Below are positions 59,193 to 64,000 of a DNA stretch of 64,000 nt, in pieces (position 1 is the first letter of the stretch; every line of letters begins with the position of its first letter). The stretch covers positions 248,001 through 312,000 of the forward strand of contig NZ_JADKSH010000003.1 in the NCBI RefSeq assembly GCF_015350795.1, given 5' to 3'. This DNA comes from Microbacterium sp. VKM Ac-2870. GTDB lineage: Bacteria > Actinomycetota > Actinomycetes > Actinomycetales > Microbacteriaceae. The notes under the pieces were generated by a model. It was given only the letters and a program-made list of their open reading frames with translations, made no database searches and was not told the origin of the DNA. Position numbers and translations under genes: made by a program.

Positions 59193-60347
59193 TCATGCTC
59201 CCAGAACGTCGCGACCAATGATCACCCGCATGATCTCGTTCGTGCCCTCGAGGATCTGGTGCACGCGCAGGTCACGGACCACCTTCTCGATGCCGTACTC
59301 CTGAAGGTAGCCGTACCCGCCGTGCAACTGCAGCGCCTGGTTGGCGACCTCGAATCCGGCGTCCGTCGCGAAGCGCTTGGCCATGGCGCACTGCACGGCG
59401 ACGTCGTCCGCGTGCTCGTCGATCGCCCGGGCTGCGTCGCGTACGAGGGCGCGGGCCGCCTGCAGCTGCGTGGCCATGTCGGCGAGCGCGAACACGACGG
59501 TCTGCCGTTCGGCGAGGGCTTCGCCGAAGGTGAAGCGCTCGTGCACGTAGCGCACCGCCCGGTCGAGCGCCCACTGGGCTCCGCCGAGCGAGCACGCCGC
59601 GATGTTGACGCGTCCGCCGTTGAGCCCGCTCATGGCGATGCGGAATCCGTCACCTTCGGAGCCGAGCATCGCGGATGCCGAGACCCGCACCTCGTCGAGG
59701 ATCACCTGGCGGGTGGGCTGCGCATTCCAGCCCATCTTGCGTTCGTGAGGGCCGAAGCTGAGGCCGGCGGCATCCGCGGGAACGAGAAAGGCGCTGATGC
59801 CCTTCGCGCCGGGCTGCCCGGTGCGCGCCATCACGACATAGACCGCGGCCTCTCCCGCTCCGGAGATGAACTGCTTGACGCCGGTGATGACGTACTCATC
59901 GCCGTCGGCGATCGCGCTCGTGGCGATGGCCGCGGCATCCGAGCCGGCACCGGGTTCGGTGAGGCAGTACGCGCCGAGGTCCTGCAGAGTGCTGAGACCC
60001 GGCAGCCACCGGTGCCGCTGAGCCTCGGTGCCGTAGGTGTCGATCATCCACGCGACCATGTTGTGGATGCTGATGTAGGCCGCGATCGTCGGGTCACCCG
60101 TCGCCAATTGCTCGAACACGAGCGCGGCATCCTGTCGGGCAAGTGCCGTGCCGCCGACGTCTTCGCGCACGTACAGGGCGCCGAGCCCCAGCTCGCCCGC
60201 CGCGGCCAGCACGTCGCGCGGGAACCGCTTGTCGCGGTCCCATTCCAGGGCGTGCGGCTCCAGACGTGTCCGCGCGAAGTCGCGCACCGCGTCGAGGATG
60301 GCTCCACGCTCGTCGGCCGAGAGGGAGGGGGTAATGGTCATGCTCAT
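59193..60347 (-). CDS. Acyl-CoA dehydrogenase, isobutyryl-/short-branched-chain-like
   Basis: A 384-residue flavoenzyme. It has 'AYCLTEPGAGSDAAAIATSA' (FAD and substrate region), 'YVITGVKQFISGAGEAAVYV', 'GFRIAMSGLNGGRVNIAACS' and the C-terminal 'QLHGGYGYLQEYGIEKVVRD' followed by 'ILEGTNEIMR'. The 'MGWNAQPT' and 'GLNGGR' stretches resemble isobutyryl-CoA dehydrogenase (valine pathway), but other short-chain substrates are possible. Electrons would pass to the ETF encoded at 55987-57778. The first gene of a pair with the hydratase, divergent from the ROK gene. Confidence 0.9.
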   Translation of the reverse strand: MSMTITPSLSADERGAILDAVRDFARTRLEPHALEWDRDKRFPRDVLAAAGELGLGALYVREDVGGTALARQDAALVFEQLATGDPTIAAYISIHNMVAWMIDTYGTEAQRHRWLPGLSTLQDLGAYCLTEPGAGSDAAAIATSAIADGDEYVITGVKQFISGAGEAAVYVVMARTGQPGAKGISAFLVPADAAGLSFGPHERKMGWNAQPTRQVILDEVRVSASAMLGSEGDGFRIAMSGLNGGRVNIAACSLGGAQWALDRAVRYVHERFTFGEALAERQTVVFALADMATQLQAARALVRDAARAIDEHADDVAVQCAMAKRFATDAGFEVANQALQLHGGYGYLQEYGIEKVVRDLRVHQILEGTNEIMRVIIGRDVLGA

Positions 60348-60413
60348 CGCGTCACGTCCTTGTGAAACAGATCGACAGCCGAGGTCGTGCCGGGTGAGGC
60401 ACACCGCTGAGTT

Positions 60414-60431
60414 TACATGGACGTCCTAGTA
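60414..60431. promoter_or_regulatory. Dyad between acyl-CoA dehydrogenase and ROK genes
   Basis: TAC-AT-GGACGTCC-TA-GTA is an 18-base dyad with two mismatched pairs, centred on the perfect GGACGTCC (60419-60426). It lies 67 bases upstream of the dehydrogenase start, and is a candidate operator for a TetR- or MarR-type regulator. Confidence 0.45.
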
Positions 60432-60523
60432 ATTGGTCCTGTCGAGACGGCTCGGTGATCCGCACTCGAAGCGCGCGGGCGTACTAGCGTGAAGGCGCGG
60501 TCACCAGAGGAGGAGAGGCGTCG

Positions 60524-61738
60524 ATGCTCAGCACACGCGGCTCCAACCTGCTCGGCGTCGGCAACTACAACCAGGCCCTCATCCTCGACTTGATCCGCCG
60601 GGCACCCGAAGGGATGAGTCGCGTCGAGCTGGCCGAGAAGACCGGATTGTCGCCGCAGACGCTCACCAACGTGACTCGCAGGCTCACCGCCGAGGGCTTC
60701 ATCGCCGAAGCCGGCAAGGTCAGCTCGGGCCCGGGCAAGCCCCGCACGATGCTCGCGCTGGACCCGTCGGCGCGGTACGCGCTCGGGGTGCACCTCGACC
60801 CCGCCGTGACCACCGTCGTCCTGCTGGACCTCGCCGGCCGGATCATCCACCATCGCGAGATCAGTCCCACGGGAGCCTCGAGCACGCAGCAGCTCGCGGA
60901 GATCGGCGCGGTGGCGAGCGAACTGACCGCCTCGCTGGATGACCCGACCCGCCTGCTGGGCGTCGGCATCGCCGCACCCGGACCTCTCGACATCTCCTCG
61001 GGGCAGTTACTCAACCCGCCGCTGCTGCCGGAGTGGTCGGGCACGCGCCTGCGCGATGAGCTCGCCGCCCTGACCGGGCTACCGGCGCTGCTGGAGAAGG
61101 ACGTCATCGCCGCGATGGTCGGCGAGTTGTGGGTGACGCCCAGCGGCGAACTGGGCGATGCGCTGTTCTTCTACTACGGCGCCGGCGCGGGCGTCGGCCT
61201 CTCGCTCGCGAACACACCGCTGCGCGGAGCCACCTCGAACGCGGGCGACATCGCCCACCTCATCGTCGACCCCGACGGGCCGCCCTGCGAATGCGGGGCG
61301 CGAGGATGCCTGGGCGTCTCGCTCGAGCCCGCGACGCTGCTGGCCGATGCCGGATGGGATGCCGGGCCCGCCCAGGCACCGAGAGATCCGCGCGCGGCAC
61401 TGGATGAACTGTGCCTGAGGGCACGGGAGGGCGAGCCTCTCCCCGTCGAGACTCTCACCCGCGCCGCGCGCCGTATCGCCCGCGCGCTCGTGCAGTTGGA
61501 CAACCTGCTCGATCTGACCGATGCCGTTCTGGGCGGCCCGATCTGGGCGCGCCTGAGCCCGTTTCTGCGCCCCGCACTCGGCGAGGCGCTGGCCCAGACG
61601 GGCGGCGTGACGACCACCCAGCCCTTGACGCTGCGGGAGTCGCGTCTGGGCACGGATGTCGCCGCCGTCGGCGCGGCCTGCCTCGTCCTCGACGGCGCCT
61701 TCACCGCGCGTCCGTCGCACCTGCTCATCACCGACTGA
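60524..61738 (+). CDS. ROK family transcriptional regulator
   Basis: A 404-residue repressor. Residues ~15-75 are a winged helix ('SRVELAEKTGLSPQTLTNVT'), and a ROK sugar-kinase-like domain follows. The zinc motif is 'CECGARGCLG' near residue 263, with the preceding histidine in 'IAHLIVDPDG'. Catalytic kinase function is unlikely, as in XylR/NagC-type ROK regulators. GGAGGAGAGG precedes the ATG. It sits in front of a sugar ABC operon whose promoter is covered by a perfect dyad, so it very likely controls that transporter with a sugar as inducer. Confidence 0.9.
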   Translation: MLSTRGSNLLGVGNYNQALILDLIRRAPEGMSRVELAEKTGLSPQTLTNVTRRLTAEGFIAEAGKVSSGPGKPRTMLALDPSARYALGVHLDPAVTTVVLLDLAGRIIHHREISPTGASSTQQLAEIGAVASELTASLDDPTRLLGVGIAAPGPLDISSGQLLNPPLLPEWSGTRLRDELAALTGLPALLEKDVIAAMVGELWVTPSGELGDALFFYYGAGAGVGLSLANTPLRGATSNAGDIAHLIVDPDGPPCECGARGCLGVSLEPATLLADAGWDAGPAQAPRDPRAALDELCLRAREGEPLPVETLTRAARRIARALVQLDNLLDLTDAVLGGPIWARLSPFLRPALGEALAQTGGVTTTQPLTLRESRLGTDVAAVGAACLVLDGAFTARPSHLLITD

Positions 61739-61788
61739 CGTTGATTCGGCACGTCGGCTCTCATGGCTGGGCGAGATGAAATCGTTAC

Positions 61789-61822
61789 TTGACGTGATTA
61801 ATCAAGTTGATAGATTAATCAC
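61789..61822 (+). promoter_or_regulatory. Sugar ABC operon promoter covered by a 10+10 operator dyad
   Basis: TTGACG (61789-61794), a 16-base spacer and TAGATT (61811-61816) form the promoter. GTGATTAATC (61794-61803) and GATTAATCAC (61813-61822) are perfect inverted arms with a 9-base spacer, running from the -35 through the -10. Each arm also contains the self-complementary GATTAATC. Binding of the ROK protein here would exclude RNA polymerase. Confidence 0.85.
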
Positions 61823-61866
61823 GCTCAGCGCCCGAGCTGATGCCATCCCCTAGCAAAGGAGCAGGA

Positions 61867-63231
61867 ATGCGATACAGAGTTCTGAGCACTGCCGCCGCCA
61901 TCACGGTGGCCGGGCTCGCACTGACCGGCTGCAGCGGCGGCGCCCCCGCCGCCCCCGCCACCGAGTCCGGAGAGCGGACCATCACGGTCGTCTATCAGAA
62001 GACGGCTGCCTTCCATCAGCTGGACGACCTCTTCCAGAAGGTCAAGCCGGAGTTCGAGGCCGCCAACCCGGGCGCGACCGTGAAGCTCCAGCCCATCGAA
62101 TCCGAGGACCAGTACTTCACGAAGCTCGCCCTCATGAACGGCTCCCCCGAGACCGCCCCGGACGTGATCTACGAAGACACCTTCCAGATCAAGTCGGACT
62201 CGGCCGCCGGGTATCTGCTCCCCATCGACGACTACGTCGCCAACTGGGCCGACTGGAGCCAGTTCTACGACGCGGCCAAGCAGGCTGGCCTCGGCGACGA
62301 CGGCAAGACCTACGGCGTCTCGATGGGCACCGACACCCGTGGCATCTACTACAACAAGGACATCTTCGCCAAGGCGGGCTTGCCGTCGGACTGGCAGCCG
62401 AAGTCCTGGGACGACATCATCACGGCCGCCGAGAAGATCAAGGCCGCGGTGCCCGACGTGACTCCGCTGAACATCTACGGCGGAAAGGCGGCCGGCGAGC
62501 AGACCTCGATGCAGGGTCTCGAGATGCTCGTCTACGGCACGTCCTCCACGCTCTACGACAACGACGCGCAGAAGTGGATCACCGGGTCCAAGGGCCTGAC
62601 CGACTCCCTGTCGTTCTACAAGGAGCTCTACGACAAGGGCCTCGCCACTCCCCTCGACCTCGCACTCGATCCCACCATCGGCAGCCGCGTCTCGACCGAA
62701 CTGATCCCCCAGGGCAAGGTCGCCATGGCCATCGACGGCTCATGGCTGCCCGGCGGGTGGATGACCGGCGACCACGCGTGGCCGGCCTGGCAGCAGACGA
62801 TCGGTCTCGCCAAGATGCCGACGCAGGATGGCGCCGACCCGGGCGCGACCTCGATGTCGGGCGGATGGACGCTCGCGGTGGGCTCGCAGACGAAGCACCC
62901 CAAGACCGCCTTCGACTTCATCGCAATGGCGCTCAACAAGGAGAACACGCTCAAGTACGACACCGAGAACAGCCAGATCGCCGTCCGCGACGACGTGGCG
63001 ACCTCGCAGGACTACCTGGGCTACAACCCGACCTTCAAGTTCTTCGCCGACCTCGTGAAGGTGACCCACTTCCGTCCCGCGACGCCCGACTACTCGCAGA
63101 TCTCCAGCGCGCTGCAGCAGGCGACCGAATCGGTCATCACCGGTGACGCCTCGCCGGAGCAGGCCACGAAGACCTACGACGACGCGCTCACCAAGATCGT
63201 CGGCTCCACGAAGGTGAAGCAGGGCGACTGA
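61867..63231 (+). CDS. ABC transporter sugar-binding lipoprotein, family 1
   Basis: A 454-residue extracellular solute receptor. The signal ends in the lipobox 'LTGC' near residue 20, so it is lipid-anchored. The mature protein has the family-1 pattern ('QKVKPEFEAANPGATVKLQP', 'DVIYEDTFQIKSDSAAGYLL', 'YGVSMGTDTRGIYYNKDIFA', 'MAIDGSWLPGGWM'), which belongs to CUT1 importers for oligosaccharides and glycerol-phosphate-like solutes. AAAGGAGCAGGA precedes the ATG. The operon is driven by the dyad-covered promoter at 61789-61822. The ligand cannot be told from sequence alone. Confidence 0.93.
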   Translation: MRYRVLSTAAAITVAGLALTGCSGGAPAAPATESGERTITVVYQKTAAFHQLDDLFQKVKPEFEAANPGATVKLQPIESEDQYFTKLALMNGSPETAPDVIYEDTFQIKSDSAAGYLLPIDDYVANWADWSQFYDAAKQAGLGDDGKTYGVSMGTDTRGIYYNKDIFAKAGLPSDWQPKSWDDIITAAEKIKAAVPDVTPLNIYGGKAAGEQTSMQGLEMLVYGTSSTLYDNDAQKWITGSKGLTDSLSFYKELYDKGLATPLDLALDPTIGSRVSTELIPQGKVAMAIDGSWLPGGWMTGDHAWPAWQQTIGLAKMPTQDGADPGATSMSGGWTLAVGSQTKHPKTAFDFIAMALNKENTLKYDTENSQIAVRDDVATSQDYLGYNPTFKFFADLVKVTHFRPATPDYSQISSALQQATESVITGDASPEQATKTYDDALTKIVGSTKVKQGD

Positions 63232-63236
63232 CCCTC

Positions 63237-64000
63237 ATGTCGACGATCGCATCGTCGCCCCTCCGCCCGGCCCCTGAGGGGGCCGGGCGGAGACGGGGCG
63301 GCACACTCCGCTCTCTGTCCCGCTCGACACCGCTGATTCCGGCGATCATCCTGCTGGTGGTCTTCCTGGTCGGCCCGATGGTGTTCGCCCTGTGGGGCTC
63401 GCTGACCAACGCCGCCCTCACCGGCTACCGCGCCGCGAAGCCGCAGTTCATCGGCTTCGACAACTACATCTCGCTGTTCTCCGACCCCGACTTCTGGAGT
63501 TCGGTCGGCCTCACGCTCACGTTCGTCTTCTTCTCCGCGATCATCGGCCAGAACGTCCTCGGGATGGCACTGGCGGTGCTCACCCGCGCCGGCTCCAAGA
63601 TCCTGTCGACGACCGTCAGCACCCTCGTGGTCATCTCGTGGGTGCTCCCCGAGATCGTCGCGGCATTCGCCCTCTACGCCTTCTTCTCCTCCGACGGCAC
63701 CCTGAACGCCACGCTGAACTCGCTCGGCCTCGGCAGCGTCAGCTGGCTGATCGACTATCCGATGCTCGCCGTCATCCTGGCCAACATCTGGCGCGGCACG
63801 GCCTTCTCCATGCTCGTCTACAACGCGGCGCTCGCCGAAGTGCCGCCGGAGATCAACGAGGCGGCGCAGATCGACGGGACCAACTCTGTCCAGCGGTTCT
63901 TCCTCATCACCCTGCCGATGATCCGCCGGTCGATCGCGACGAACCTCATGCTCACCACGCTGCAGACCGTCGGTACGTTCGGTCTCATCTGGGTCATGAC
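63237..64000 (+). CDS. ABC sugar transporter permease, CUT1 (MalF-like), partial
   Basis: The frame is open from ATG 63237 to the window edge, 254 residues. After a polar, arginine-rich N-terminus (~35 residues) the first helix is 'LIPAIILLVVFLVGPMVFAL'. Further helices follow, and the EAA loop is 'EINEAAQIDGTNSVQRFFLI' with 'TLPMIRR'. This is the first of the two permeases expected in a CUT1 system. The ATG has only a weak ribosome-binding site. A 14-bp hairpin lies within codons 9-19, so translation may depend on coupling to the binding-protein gene six bases upstream. Confidence 0.9.
   Translation, partial: MSTIASSPLRPAPEGAGRRRGGTLRSLSRSTPLIPAIILLVVFLVGPMVFALWGSLTNAALTGYRAAKPQFIGFDNYISLFSDPDFWSSVGLTLTFVFFSAIIGQNVLGMALAVLTRAGSKILSTTVSTLVVISWVLPEIVAAFALYAFFSSDGTLNATLNSLGLGSVSWLIDYPMLAVILANIWRGTAFSMLVYNAALAEVPPEINEAAQIDGTNSVQRFFLITLPMIRRSIATNLMLTTLQTVGTFGLIWVM
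63261..63292 (+). other. 14-bp perfect hairpin at the 5' end of the permease gene
   Basis: 63261-63274 pairs without mismatch with 63279-63292 around TGAG. It begins 30 bases after the binding-protein stop. It is analogous in position and strength to the hairpin at 3468-3505, but lies inside the permease coding region and encodes an Arg/Pro/Gly-rich stretch. Confidence 0.7.

Noticed and set aside
1..64000. Insertion sequences, prophage, integrons, CRISPR arrays or attachment sites
   Set aside because: No transposase, integrase or phage genes, no regularly spaced repeats and no tRNA gene that could serve as an attachment site were found.

Overview
The window is chromosomal DNA of a high-GC actinobacterium, most likely Microbacterium or a close relative in Microbacteriaceae. 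The basis is about 70% GC, gene families and gene order typical of that group, frequent leaderless start sites, and TetR/MarR/LacI/ROK-rich sugar loci. I see no rRNA, tRNA, CRISPR array, insertion sequence, integrase or prophage. No stretch longer than 300 bases lacks a gene.

Region 1 (1-25911) looks like a catabolic locus for an imported, rhamnose-containing glycoside. A TetR gene and a truncated GH2 gene on the minus strand face a nearly gapless plus-strand operon. That operon encodes a family-5 lipoprotein binding protein, a permease, a permease-ATPase fusion, a second ATPase, GH3, a serine beta-lactamase-type hydrolase, GH78 alpha-L-rhamnosidase, a DUF5060-type glycosidase, GH30 and an SDR oxidoreductase. 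A LacI regulator then faces rhaI, the aldolase-dehydrogenase and rhaB, which turn L-rhamnose into lactate/lactaldehyde and DHAP. A DUF1349 gene and a GH42 beta-galactosidase follow on the minus strand, and a second TetR, paralogous to the first, closes the locus. None of the hydrolases has a signal peptide, so small glycosides are probably imported intact and trimmed inside the cell.

Region 2 (25982-33552): the TetR, three small poorly characterised genes, two paralogous MarR genes tail to tail, then an acyl-CoA carboxylase operon (carboxyltransferase, biotinylated alpha subunit, MaoC-like protein) with its own TetR. Region 3 (33585-37577): a NarL-type two-component system divergent from a MacB-like ABC transporter. 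Region 4 (37592-42848): the conserved ATP-grasp / alpha-E / transglutaminase cassette, divergent from a membrane-anchored molybdopterin oxidoreductase.

Region 5 (42864-53201): ddaH-rocD with a TetR, bioY-bioB with BioQ and its paired operators, and PutA with a LysR regulator. RocD and PutA would connect arginine/ornithine and proline to glutamate, and BioY/BioB would supply the cofactor of the carboxylase in region 2. Region 6 (53235-60347): a thioesterase, a GNAT, an etfB-etfA-cytochrome b operon with a divergent MarR, and an acyl-CoA dehydrogenase/enoyl-CoA hydratase pair. Region 7 (60524-64000): a ROK regulator in front of a CUT1-type sugar ABC transporter that runs off the window.

Sequence-level features worth attention are the strongly over-represented word GGATGCCG on both strands, repeated leaderless promoter-start units, long hairpins after both binding-protein genes, several well-placed operator palindromes, and a cytochrome b whose N-terminus carries three copies of an RRGLPR...PWPPAG motif.
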